From: Ornithinibacillus caprae
GTDB lineage: Bacteria; Bacillota; Bacilli; Bacillales; Amphibacillaceae
Reading direction: 5' to 3'
Assembly: GCF_009728145.1 (NCBI RefSeq)
Contig: NZ_WOCA01000017.1
Span: forward strand, 23,205-87,204
Length of the DNA: 64,000 nt
Shown here piece after piece: positions 7,459 to 15,392 of this stretch (the stretch's first letter is position 1; every line of letters begins with the position of its first letter). The notes beneath the pieces are model-generated. The model worked only from the letters and a program-made list of their open reading frames with translations, had not been told where the DNA came from and did not search any database. The position numbers and the translations under genes are program-made.

Positions 7459-8685
7459 ATGAGATTATTACTTTATATAGTATCTAGTATTGTCCTAGTC
7501 TTTTTTATCTTTGTAAAAGTGACTGGAAGTGAAGAAACTGCTAATGAAGACTTAGAAACAAACGGAAATTGGGTTGGTGCTTGGTCAACAAGTATGCAAG
7601 CCCCATTTAATGAAGGTGTTTCTGATGAAGGATTTGAAAATCAGACGGTAAGGCAAATAATGTATCCTCATGCAGATGGACAAAAGATCCGTATTCGATT
7701 ATCCAATGTGTTTGGTTCTGAATCGCTAACCATTAATGAGGTGTATGTTGCAGTTGCTGAAAAGGGTGCTGAGAATGTACCTGGTACGGAACAACAAATT
7801 ACGTTTAGCAGAAATAAAAGTGTGACAATTCCACCGGGAGAAATCATATACAGTGACCCAATTGATTTTGAAGTTAAACGTAGGAAAAATATAGCAATAA
7901 GTTTCTTTGTTCAAAATGCTTCTGGTCCAGCCACCTGGCATCCTCGTTCGTTGCAAACAACGTATATTGCAACTGGAAATCACGCTTCTGATTCTAGTGC
8001 TTCTGATTTTCAGACAAAGGAGGAGGCATGGTTTTGGGTAGATGGATTAGATGTAATTCCCAATCCTTCCTATAAAGGTGCTATTGCTGTTGTTGGCAGT
8101 TCGATTACGAACGGAAATTATTCCAAGCTTAATGCCAATAATCGATGGACCGACTATTTGGCAAAACGGCTACAAGAAGATTTAGGAGTGAAAATGTCTG
8201 TATTAAATGCAGGAATATCTGCTAATCAACTGATTAAAAGTGACCCTGAAAAAGGTGAAAATGCTTTAGATAGATTGGAACGAGATGTGTATAGTCGCTC
8301 GGGAGTCAAAGGAGTGATTCTTCATCAAGGGTTAAATGATATTCGTCATCATCCGGAATATGGTGCTGATAAAATAATTGAGAGAATTAGGGATATTATT
8401 AAGGAAACTCATAATCAAGGGTTAAAAATCTATGTTGGCACATTAACACCGTTTAAAGGTTCGGGAATGTACACAGAAGAAAAGGAAGAAATACGTCAGG
8501 AAGTAAACAAATGGATCAGAACAAGTGATGAGTTTGACGGTGTGATAGATTTTGATGAAGCAGTAAGAAATCCGGATTCTCCTAAACGTTTCCTCCCTAG
8601 GTATGACTCGGGTGATCATCTGCATCCTAATGATGCAGGATATAAAAAAATGACTGAGGCAGTTGATCTTCGACTATTTGAATAG
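7459..8685 (+). CDS. exported SGNH/GDSL-type esterase
   Basis: A 408-residue protein with an N-terminal signal or anchor segment (residues 3-20), a beta-rich N-terminal domain (about 30-190) and an SGNH hydrolase domain (about 205-405). Catalytic blocks seen: GSSIT with Ser215 as nucleophile, GLND with Asn293, and DHLH with Asp386 and His389. Family members remove acyl groups from sugars, lipids or small esters; the substrate is unknown. The start at 7459 was chosen because AAGGAG lies 9 bases upstream; an upstream in-frame start at 7399 has no such site. It is a single gene with its own terminator. Confidence 0.85.
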   Translation: MRLLLYIVSSIVLVFFIFVKVTGSEETANEDLETNGNWVGAWSTSMQAPFNEGVSDEGFENQTVRQIMYPHADGQKIRIRLSNVFGSESLTINEVYVAVAEKGAENVPGTEQQITFSRNKSVTIPPGEIIYSDPIDFEVKRRKNIAISFFVQNASGPATWHPRSLQTTYIATGNHASDSSASDFQTKEEAWFWVDGLDVIPNPSYKGAIAVVGSSITNGNYSKLNANNRWTDYLAKRLQEDLGVKMSVLNAGISANQLIKSDPEKGENALDRLERDVYSRSGVKGVILHQGLNDIRHHPEYGADKIIERIRDIIKETHNQGLKIYVGTLTPFKGSGMYTEEKEEIRQEVNKWIRTSDEFDGVIDFDEAVRNPDSPKRFLPRYDSGDHLHPNDAGYKKMTEAVDLRLFE

Positions 8686-8728
8686 CCCTAAACAGGAAGA
8701 ATCTAAGATAAAATTGTATTAATCAATG

Positions 8729-8760
8729 GAAAATCCGAATTAATTCGGATTTTCTTTTTG
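8729..8760 (+). terminator. terminator of the esterase gene
   Basis: GAAAATCCGAA and TTCGGATTTTC form an 11-bp perfect stem with a TTAA loop, followed by TTTTT. Confidence 0.85.
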
Positions 8761-8889
8761 GGATAGTTTCGTTATCTTCGCACTGCGGGATCTCACCTAT
8801 GCCTTTATTGGACCTGCGATACTCTGCCTACCTAAAACCTTTGTCCTACGGGAACAGCACGTGTCCGAAGCCCCAAAGTGAAGGTGCTA

Positions 8890-9040
8890 ACTTGAGAGCA
8901 AAAAGTCCGTGATAGAAGCTATCACTGACAAAACCAATACGAAGCGAGAACAAATCGTCCATGAAGGAGGTTAACTTCCTTGCTCCCTTGCGCTAGGAAG
9001 CCTTCTTTGAAGGATTACTAGAATACGCAGCTCGATTCCA
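8890..9040. repeat. dispersed intergenic element (family C), copy 2
   Basis: The sequence from GCAAAAAGTCCGTGATAG to AGAATACGCAG matches 3040-3175 over most of its length. It contains the near-palindrome AAGGAGGTTAACTTCCTT. The preceding 8760-8890 segment has unusual GC-rich composition with no gene that I can support. The whole 8686-9223 gap is otherwise non-coding. Confidence 0.65.
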
Positions 9041-9223
9041 AGGAACCAAATTACGAATTAAATAATAGCCTCAAAATAATATCCTAAACTTCCTGATCCT
9101 GAATCACTCTTCTTTAGAATGTAGCGCATTATTTATTAAAATGGTTTGTTAAATGAAGTATTTAAGGTATTATAGTATTAAAATATTTTCAAAAATTTCA
9201 TGATTTTACATAGGAGGCACTCT

Positions 9224-9868
9224 ATGAAGAAAAGGCATTATATCCTATTATTTTTATTTATAATGGTAGCAACAACAATAGGGGCTTGGATTTTAAAAAT
9301 AACTAGAGGGGAATTACCTTATGTAGATCAATGGACAAGAGGACCGGTGGAAGCCTTTCCAGACACGTTTATTTACACGTTTTTTCGAGCGGTTACTAAC
9401 TTAGGTTCAGAGTCGTTTATGTATCCATTTACGATTATCGTTGGAATAGGTTTATGGATATTATTCAAACATTGGCTACCAGCGTTAATTTTTGCAGGTG
9501 GAACGCTAGTAAGTCATCTCTTAAATAAACTAGTAAAAACACTGGTTAATAGAGATAGACCAAGTATTTTAGTAGAGGCTAATGCAGAGGGGTATAGTTT
9601 TCCGTCTGGTCATGCAATGATCACGTTAGTATGTTACGGATTATTAGCTTATTTTATTACGACAAGGATGAAAAACAAAAAGTCAATAATTATTGTGCAA
9701 GCTGCTTTTGCAGTATTGATTTTTTTAATAGGAATTAGTAGGTATTTTATCAATGTACATTATTTAACGGATATTATGGCTGGTTTTTTCATGGGATTCT
9801 TTTGTTTAATTGGATTTATTTTTCTATATGAAACCATACAAAAACGGAAAGATCAGTCTCGAGGCTGA
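9224..9868 (+). CDS. PAP2 family membrane phosphatase
   Basis: A 214-residue membrane protein with about six hydrophobic segments. The three phosphatase motifs are present: KTLVNRDRPS (K-x6-RP type), FPSGHA, and SRYFINVHYLTD (SR-x5-H-x3-D). Such enzymes dephosphorylate lipids such as undecaprenyl pyrophosphate or phosphatidylglycerophosphate at the outer face of the membrane. The ATG at 9224 is preceded by AGGAGG; a longer frame starts at 9200 without one. Monocistronic as far as can be seen; the next gene starts 86 bases later with no clear terminator between. Confidence 0.88.
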   Translation: MKKRHYILLFLFIMVATTIGAWILKITRGELPYVDQWTRGPVEAFPDTFIYTFFRAVTNLGSESFMYPFTIIVGIGLWILFKHWLPALIFAGGTLVSHLLNKLVKTLVNRDRPSILVEANAEGYSFPSGHAMITLVCYGLLAYFITTRMKNKKSIIIVQAAFAVLIFLIGISRYFINVHYLTDIMAGFFMGFFCLIGFIFLYETIQKRKDQSRG

Positions 9869-9954
9869 GATAAAAGCATTCTAGGGTTGGTTACCTCTTC
9901 GTGAGATTTTAATTATGATAAGTGTAAGATCGAACGGAGGGGAGTTAATCATAG

Positions 9955-11190
9955 ATGGATGCAGTGGTAAAGCAAGACCAATTAAAGGTTCCTGTATTTA
10001 AAAATCGCAATTTCATATTGTTACTAGTTAGTGCGTTATTCTCTTCGCCTGGTTATTATGTGTATTTAATCGGAGCGGAGTGGTTGATGTTATCAATAAA
10101 TGATAATCGTTTTTATTTTGGAATGCTATTTTTTGCGGCTTCGGTACCAAGATTATTATTACTAACAACTGGAGGGCTTATAGCTGATCGCTTTAATAAA
10201 CGGACCATTTTATTTTGTTCAGATTTTTCTCGTGCGATATTAATTGCAATTTTATTAAGCTTTATATGGATGGATTCTATTACAGCTGTTCATCTAATTA
10301 TACTAGCTGCGTGCTTTGGAATATCAGATGCGTTTAGTTATCCTGCAATGAATTCTTTAACCCCAGTGCTGCTAGAAGATGAGCAATTACAACGTGGAAA
10401 TTCCTTCATGCAGATGACTACACAAATTAGTCCAATTCTTGGTCCAGCACTAGGTGGGACATTAATTGCATTATTAGGGTTTAAAGGTGTATTTACAGTG
10501 GCACTTGTAATGTTATTATTGGCTTCTGTGGCAGTATTATTTATCCGCCTGAAGGAAGATAAGAAAGATGCGGAGCGACCTTCACCATGGGAAGATTTTA
10601 AAGAAGGATGGAATTACGCAAGAAAAAATGAATTAGTAGTATCTATTGTTGTTATGGCCTTCTTTTTAAACTTCTTCTTCTCTGGGCCATTAACCATTGG
10701 AATCCCAATTATGGTGAAGGATGTGTTTCATGGAGATGCAGTAAACTTAGCTACTGTTCAAACATCTCTAGGAATTGGGGCTTTGATTGGAGCTATTGTT
10801 TTAGCAACAATCAAACTCAAAAAACCAGGATTTATAATGATAGGTGGACTAATCGCATTAGGTGTGATTTATACAATCACAGGTTTTTCGATTCATATCT
10901 ATTTGACAGCCGTTTTAGTTGCATTAATGACATTTACAACACAATTTGTAAATATTCCATTAATCACGATGCTACAGCAAACGACGGATAAGCACATGCT
11001 AGGTCGTATGATGAGTTTTCTAATGACTGTTTCAACAGGTTTTGTACCAGTATCATTTGTTGTCACATCTGTTCTTATCGCAATTGGGATAAGTATACAA
11101 ACTATTATTATTGTTAGTGGAATAATTATAACCCTTATTGCAATCTACAACATGCGAAACAAAAAAATACTAGGATTTAAATTCGAATAG
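9955..11190 (+). CDS. MFS transporter (probable drug or metabolite exporter)
   Basis: A 411-residue protein of twelve predicted transmembrane segments with the MFS loop motif GGLIADRFNKR at about residues 68-78 and ALGGTLIA in the fifth segment. It resembles the MFS_3/DHA3-like exporters. It lies 11 bases upstream of liaF, so it is probably the first gene of a four-gene operon with liaFSR. That placement suggests a role in the cell-envelope stress response, for example export of an envelope-active compound; this is inference. Confidence 0.85.
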   Translation: MDAVVKQDQLKVPVFKNRNFILLLVSALFSSPGYYVYLIGAEWLMLSINDNRFYFGMLFFAASVPRLLLLTTGGLIADRFNKRTILFCSDFSRAILIAILLSFIWMDSITAVHLIILAACFGISDAFSYPAMNSLTPVLLEDEQLQRGNSFMQMTTQISPILGPALGGTLIALLGFKGVFTVALVMLLLASVAVLFIRLKEDKKDAERPSPWEDFKEGWNYARKNELVVSIVVMAFFLNFFFSGPLTIGIPIMVKDVFHGDAVNLATVQTSLGIGALIGAIVLATIKLKKPGFIMIGGLIALGVIYTITGFSIHIYLTAVLVALMTFTTQFVNIPLITMLQQTTDKHMLGRMMSFLMTVSTGFVPVSFVVTSVLIAIGISIQTIIIVSGIIITLIAIYNMRNKKILGFKFE

Positions 11191-11201
11191 GGGGTAAAAA
11201 C

Positions 11202-11948
11202 ATGCGTTATATAATTGCAACAGTCTTAATTGTCTTAGGTGGAATACTTGTATTAGAGAATATTGGTGTTGCATCGTTAAATATGGGAAATGCGTGGTTT
11301 TATATTTATCCAACCATCCTTGTCGTATTAGGAATAAAGTGGATGATTGACCGATTTAGACATAAAGGCGGAAGTTGGATTTTTGGTTCCTTTTTCTTGA
11401 TCTTTGGATCATTATTATTACTTGATCGCTTCGAGGTTATTACCTTCGTCTTTAAAGATGTAGTTAAATTATGGCCGTTATTAATTGTTTACTTTGGGTT
11501 TATGTTTATCGGAAAATCCTGGAGACCGAAAGTTATCATTAGTACAGATGATGGATGGAAGACAACTCAAAAAAGCACCCATAACAGCTCCTTTTTTTCA
11601 GTAGGGAATCATGAGTATAACCAGCCTAACTGGAAAGTAGAGCCGATGAACCTAAGCAATCTAGCTGGAGATTTCTATTTAGATTTTTCTAAAGCCTATA
11701 TTCCTGAAAGTGAAATTCCAATTACTATAAGCGCGCTTGCTGGAGATGTTCATCTTTTAATACCAGAAAATATCGATTTTCGAATTAGTGCATCTGTTAA
11801 AGCGGGTGAAATTGATGTTGTTGGTCAGACAGTGGATGGGATTAATCGAAGCCTTCAATTTGAAACAGAGAACTATTGGTCTGCAACACGTAAATTAGAT
11901 TTAAACTTAAAATTAAAAGCGGGGTCAATTCGCGTTGATTATGTATAG
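11202..11948 (+). CDS. liaF: LiaF-like cell-envelope stress regulator
   Basis: A 248-residue protein with four N-terminal membrane helices (about residues 2-110) and a soluble beta-rich C-terminal domain (about 140-248), the arrangement of LiaF. In B. subtilis LiaF keeps the LiaS kinase inactive until lipid II-binding antibiotics disturb the membrane. The gene is followed directly by the kinase and regulator genes. The GGGGG ribosome-binding site is 8 bases before ATG. Confidence 0.85.
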   Translation: MRYIIATVLIVLGGILVLENIGVASLNMGNAWFYIYPTILVVLGIKWMIDRFRHKGGSWIFGSFFLIFGSLLLLDRFEVITFVFKDVVKLWPLLIVYFGFMFIGKSWRPKVIISTDDGWKTTQKSTHNSSFFSVGNHEYNQPNWKVEPMNLSNLAGDFYLDFSKAYIPESEIPITISALAGDVHLLIPENIDFRISASVKAGEIDVVGQTVDGINRSLQFETENYWSATRKLDLNLKLKAGSIRVDYV

Positions 11949-11961
11949 GGGGGAAGCCTAC

Positions 11962-12999
11962 ATGAAACAACGATTTGCCAGTATTCGATATCGGTATATA
12001 ATTTCCCATCTAAATGCGTTGTTTTTAACGACAGTCACAATACTATCTATATTGTTAACGATCTATGTATTATTCAGTCCAAATTGGTTAACTTCGGAAA
12101 GCATATTTTTATTTATAGCATTATATATATCATTAGCTTTTATTTTTTCATTTTATGTTGGGTTTAAATCGAGTGGAGACTTAAAGGAGCGGTTGGATTA
12201 TCTCTCCGTTCTAATTACACAATTTGCAAATGGTAATTATAGTTCACGCGTATATTCTAAAGAGGCAGATGAATTAGCTAGAATAGGAAATGAACTTAAT
12301 GAATTAGGTGAAAAGTTACAAAACCAGGTTAAATCCTTACAACGTATGGCAGATGAAAAAGCGGAGTTAGCTAAAACTGCTCATAAGTCCGCAGTTATCG
12401 AAGAAAGACAGCGATTGGCGCGAGACCTACATGATGCAGTTAGTCAACAACTTTTTGCATTAACAATGATGTCGGAGGCGGCAGTGAAGCAGTTAGAAAG
12501 TAATCCGAATCTTGCGAAAGAACAAATGAAGGATGTTGCAGCTGCTTCCCTTCAAGCTCAAACTGAAATGAGAGCACTTCTGTTACATTTACGACCAGTG
12601 CATTTATCTGGTGACCCATTGCCAAAAGGAATTACCAAATTAATAAATGAGTTAAAACAGAAAAGCCAGATTGATTTTGAAGTAAGGATTGATGAGGATT
12701 TAGTTCTATCAGAAACGAAGGAAGAGCATATATTCCGGATTATCCAAGAATCACTTTCCAATATATTACGCCATGCCAGTGCTACAGAAGTTACATTAAA
12801 TGTTACAAAAAGATCTAATGAGCTATTTATCCATATTCGTGATAATGGTAAAGGATTTGATGTTTCAAATGATAATGAACGTAAAACATCTTATGGATTA
12901 AAAACAATGCGAGAACGAAGTGAAGAGTTAGGTGGTACTTTTACCATCCGTTCAAATGTAAACGAGGGAACGTATATTGATATACGAATACCGTGCTGA
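11962..12999 (+). CDS. liaS: sensor histidine kinase LiaS
   Basis: A 345-residue kinase. Two N-terminal membrane helices (about residues 11-70) enclose a very short external loop, followed by a HAMP domain (about 75-130), the HisKA_3 dimerisation motif with His157 in ARDLHDAVSQQLFA, and a HATPase_c domain with an N-box (IIQESLSNILRHA) and G-box (DNGKGF). The intramembrane-sensing design fits LiaS/YvqE. The ATG at 11962 has GGGGGGAAG upstream and lies 14 bases past the liaF stop. Confidence 0.9.
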   Translation: MKQRFASIRYRYIISHLNALFLTTVTILSILLTIYVLFSPNWLTSESIFLFIALYISLAFIFSFYVGFKSSGDLKERLDYLSVLITQFANGNYSSRVYSKEADELARIGNELNELGEKLQNQVKSLQRMADEKAELAKTAHKSAVIEERQRLARDLHDAVSQQLFALTMMSEAAVKQLESNPNLAKEQMKDVAAASLQAQTEMRALLLHLRPVHLSGDPLPKGITKLINELKQKSQIDFEVRIDEDLVLSETKEEHIFRIIQESLSNILRHASATEVTLNVTKRSNELFIHIRDNGKGFDVSNDNERKTSYGLKTMRERSEELGGTFTIRSNVNEGTYIDIRIPC

Positions 13000-13013
13000 T
13001 AGGAGAGATGAGA

Positions 13014-13655
13014 GTGATACGAGTTATTGTAGTGGATGATCATGATATTGTTCGCAAGGGGATTATAGCTTATTTACAAACAGATGATAACATAGATGTA
13101 ATCGGGCAAGCTTCCAGTGGCAATGAAGGAGCTGAATTAATCCTTAAAGAAAAACCAGATGTTGTGTTAATGGATTTAATGATGGAAAATGGAACAGGGA
13201 TTGATGCAACCAAACAAGTAATGAAAGAATATCCGTCTTGTAAAATTATAATTCTAACTAGCTATTACGATGATGAACAAGTTTTCCCAGCAATTGAGGC
13301 AGGTGCATTTAGTTATATTTTAAAAACCTCATCCGCAACAGAAATTGTAGCGGCAATTAAGAAAGCAGCTAAAGGAGAAAATGTTATTGAACCGAAAGTG
13401 GCAACAAAAATGATGTCTAGCTTTCGAACGGAGCAAAGAAAACCACATCAAGAATTAACGGAACGAGAGTTAGAGGTCCTTTTATGTATTGGAAATGGTA
13501 TGACAAATCAAGAGATTAGTGACAAACTTTATATTGGAATTAAAACAGTAAAGACACATGTGAGTAATATTTTAGCAAAACTAGATGTCCATGACCGTAC
13601 TCAAGCTGCAGTATATGTTCATCGAAATCAACTTCTTAAAAATGATGAGGACTAG
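13014..13655 (+). CDS. liaR: response regulator LiaR
   Basis: A 213-residue NarL/FixJ-type regulator. The receiver domain has the acidic pair VVDDHD and phospho-acceptor Asp54 (LMDLMM); the C-terminal LuxR helix-turn-helix starts near LTEREL and contains GMTNQEIS and IKTVKTHVSNIL. I chose the GTG at 13014 (product MIRVIVVDDH) because AGGAGAG lies 6 bases upstream; ATG 13008 would sit directly against it. It overlaps no gene but follows liaS by 14 bases. The classic target operon liaIH is not in this window. Confidence 0.9.
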   Translation: MIRVIVVDDHDIVRKGIIAYLQTDDNIDVIGQASSGNEGAELILKEKPDVVLMDLMMENGTGIDATKQVMKEYPSCKIIILTSYYDDEQVFPAIEAGAFSYILKTSSATEIVAAIKKAAKGENVIEPKVATKMMSSFRTEQRKPHQELTERELEVLLCIGNGMTNQEISDKLYIGIKTVKTHVSNILAKLDVHDRTQAAVYVHRNQLLKNDED

Positions 13656-13678
13656 GATAGCCCTAGACCTCATTTTTT
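13644..13678 (+). terminator. terminator of the liaFSR operon
   Basis: ATGAGG-A-CTAGG pairs with CCTAG-A-CCTCAT and is followed by TTTTTT. The stem begins inside the last codons of liaR. Confidence 0.8.
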
Positions 13679-13737
13679 GTCTTTTTGGCTATCGCCCTGT
13701 ATAATCATACTGTAAATAGTGAAGAGGAGAACCCTAT

Positions 13738-14160
13738 ATGAGCAAAATAAATGAAAATATTCTATTAGCTATATGGGCTGTTTCATTTCTAGCAACAGCA
13801 GGAAGTTTATTTTATTCAGAAGTAATGGGGTATATTCCCTGTGAGTTATGCTGGTATCAACGAATTTTGATGTATCCATTAATCGTTATTTATGGGGTAG
13901 CAGCTTGGAAGAAAGATATAAACCTAGCATTACCAGGGCTAATATTAAGTGGAATTGGTATGTTCGTTTCTACATATCATTACTTTGTACAAAAGTTACC
14001 CGCATTACAAGAAGCAGGCGGGGCATGTGGATTAGTACCATGTAACTTTCAATATGTGAACTACTTTGGGTTTATTACGATCCCATTTTTAGCTGGAACA
14101 GCCTTTATCATTATTTTTGTATTACATCTAGTATTGTTTAAACAGAATAGGAGGAAGTAA
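13738..14160 (+). CDS. bdbC: disulfide bond formation protein, DsbB/BdbC type
   Basis: A 140-residue protein with four membrane helices. Two external Cys pairs typical of the family are visible: Cys35/Cys38 in CELC and Cys97/Cys102 in ACGLVPC. It reoxidises a thiol oxidase partner using quinone. Its stop is one base before the start of a membrane-anchored thioredoxin-like gene, which is probably the partner. In B. subtilis BdbC is needed for ComGC-type pilins and thus for competence, and comK is also present in this window. Confidence 0.9.
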   Translation: MSKINENILLAIWAVSFLATAGSLFYSEVMGYIPCELCWYQRILMYPLIVIYGVAAWKKDINLALPGLILSGIGMFVSTYHYFVQKLPALQEAGGACGLVPCNFQYVNYFGFITIPFLAGTAFIIIFVLHLVLFKQNRRK

Positions 14161-14161
14161 T

Positions 14162-14641
14162 ATGCAAAAGAAAATGTTAGCAATCATTGGAACCATTGTT
14201 GTATTATTTGCAGCACTATTATTTGTAATTAACTATAAAAATGATCAAGCAATTAGTAATAGCGATAATCCATATGGAACAAAAGACTTAAATCAAGCAA
14301 CGATCGATCAATTAGATAATCCGGATTATGGCAATCAAATTCTTCCTGATGAATTGGAAGATAAAATTGATAGTGGGGAAGCAGTAACTGTATATTTCTA
14401 TAGTCCAACATGCGTATATTGCCAAAATACAACTCCATATCTAGTTCCTTTAACAGAGGATTTAGGTATTGATATGAAGAAATTGAATTTATTAGAATTC
14501 CCGAGTGAAGGTAATAAATATGGAATTGAATCTACTCCAACGCTTGTTCATTTTGAAGAAGGGGAAATTGTTGCTAGTATTATTGGACAACGTACAGAAG
14601 AAGAATTTACAGCATTTTTCAATGAATATGTATTAGACTAA
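14162..14641 (+). CDS. membrane-anchored thioredoxin-like thiol oxidoreductase
   Basis: A 159-residue protein: one N-terminal membrane helix (residues 6-24), a linker, then a thioredoxin fold with active site CVYC (Cys84, Cys87) and the cis-Pro motif ESTPTLVHF. It is shorter than BdbD, closer to BdbA or thioredoxin-like proteins. Cotranscribed with bdbC (1-base gap), so the likely job is extracytoplasmic disulfide formation; a reductive role cannot be excluded from sequence. Confidence 0.82.
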   Translation: MQKKMLAIIGTIVVLFAALLFVINYKNDQAISNSDNPYGTKDLNQATIDQLDNPDYGNQILPDELEDKIDSGEAVTVYFYSPTCVYCQNTTPYLVPLTEDLGIDMKKLNLLEFPSEGNKYGIESTPTLVHFEEGEIVASIIGQRTEEEFTAFFNEYVLD

Positions 14642-14653
14642 CTAACAACGTAA

Positions 14654-14695
14654 AAGAAGCTAACTAGTGTAAGTAGTGCTAGTTAGCTTCTTTTT
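14654..14695 (+). terminator. terminator of the bdbC operon
   Basis: AAGAAGCTAACTAG pairs with CTAGTTAGCTTCTT and is followed by a T run. Confidence 0.9.
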
Positions 14696-14712
14696 ATCGA
14701 TCATATAATTGA

Positions 14713-15210
14713 TTATTCATCATCTTTTTTCATGTAATAGGTAGTTAAAAATGGATTGTCTGCAAAATATGCAGATGGTTTGGTTGGTGATTCTGCATGA
14801 GATTGTTTAAAGGTGTCCGAGTTTACCCAGTTATCATAATCAACTTCCGATTCCCATTGTGTGAAAACAACATATGTGTTGCCTGTTAGAGGCCTAAGTA
14901 AACGAAAAGCTTGAAAACCGGAGAATTGATCTACTTCATGTTTTCTATTTTTAAACCGATCTTCAAAAACTGGTCTTCCTTCTTCAGTAACAGGGATATT
15001 ATTCATTGCTACAAAGCCTTCCTCTTTTATATCGCCTTTTTGAACGATAACTTCATAGGTTCTACCAGCAACAAATAGCTTTTTTTCCACTCCTTCATAA
15101 TATGCCAAGCTTCCAGCACCACTAGACATAATGTGGATATCGATTTGTGGATGTTTTTCGGCTAGCTTAGTTAAAAAATCACCTGTCCCATTCGTCATAT
15201 ATGCTTTCAT
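14713..15210 (-). CDS. hmoB: haem-degrading monooxygenase HmoB-like protein
   Basis: A 165-residue protein with a C-terminal ferredoxin-like ABM (antibiotic biosynthesis monooxygenase) domain: FKNRKHEVDQFSGFQ, the conserved Asn-Phe-Arg region, and TQWESEVDYDNWVNSDTF. Length and placement next to pbpF and hemEHY match B. subtilis YhgC/HmoB, which degrades haem and releases iron. ATG 15210 has GAAGGAG upstream. It is divergent from pbpF. The partner copy HmoA is not in this window. Confidence 0.85.
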   Translation of the reverse strand: MKAYMTNGTGDFLTKLAEKHPQIDIHIMSSGAGSLAYYEGVEKKLFVAGRTYEVIVQKGDIKEEGFVAMNNIPVTEEGRPVFEDRFKNRKHEVDQFSGFQAFRLLRPLTGNTYVVFTQWESEVDYDNWVNSDTFKQSHAESPTKPSAYFADNPFLTTYYMKKDDE

Positions 15211-15392
15211 GAAAACAACTCCTTCTCTAGTTTCATCGTACCCCATTTTTGGGTTAACTAGTCAAGAAAAAATCCAACATATCACAAATTATAATAATTA
15301 TTAAATGCTAAAAATTATTTATTACTTTATGATTGTCTAAAAATGTCGTATAATAGACTAGTAACCTTAATTAATCATATAGAGGTGAATTG

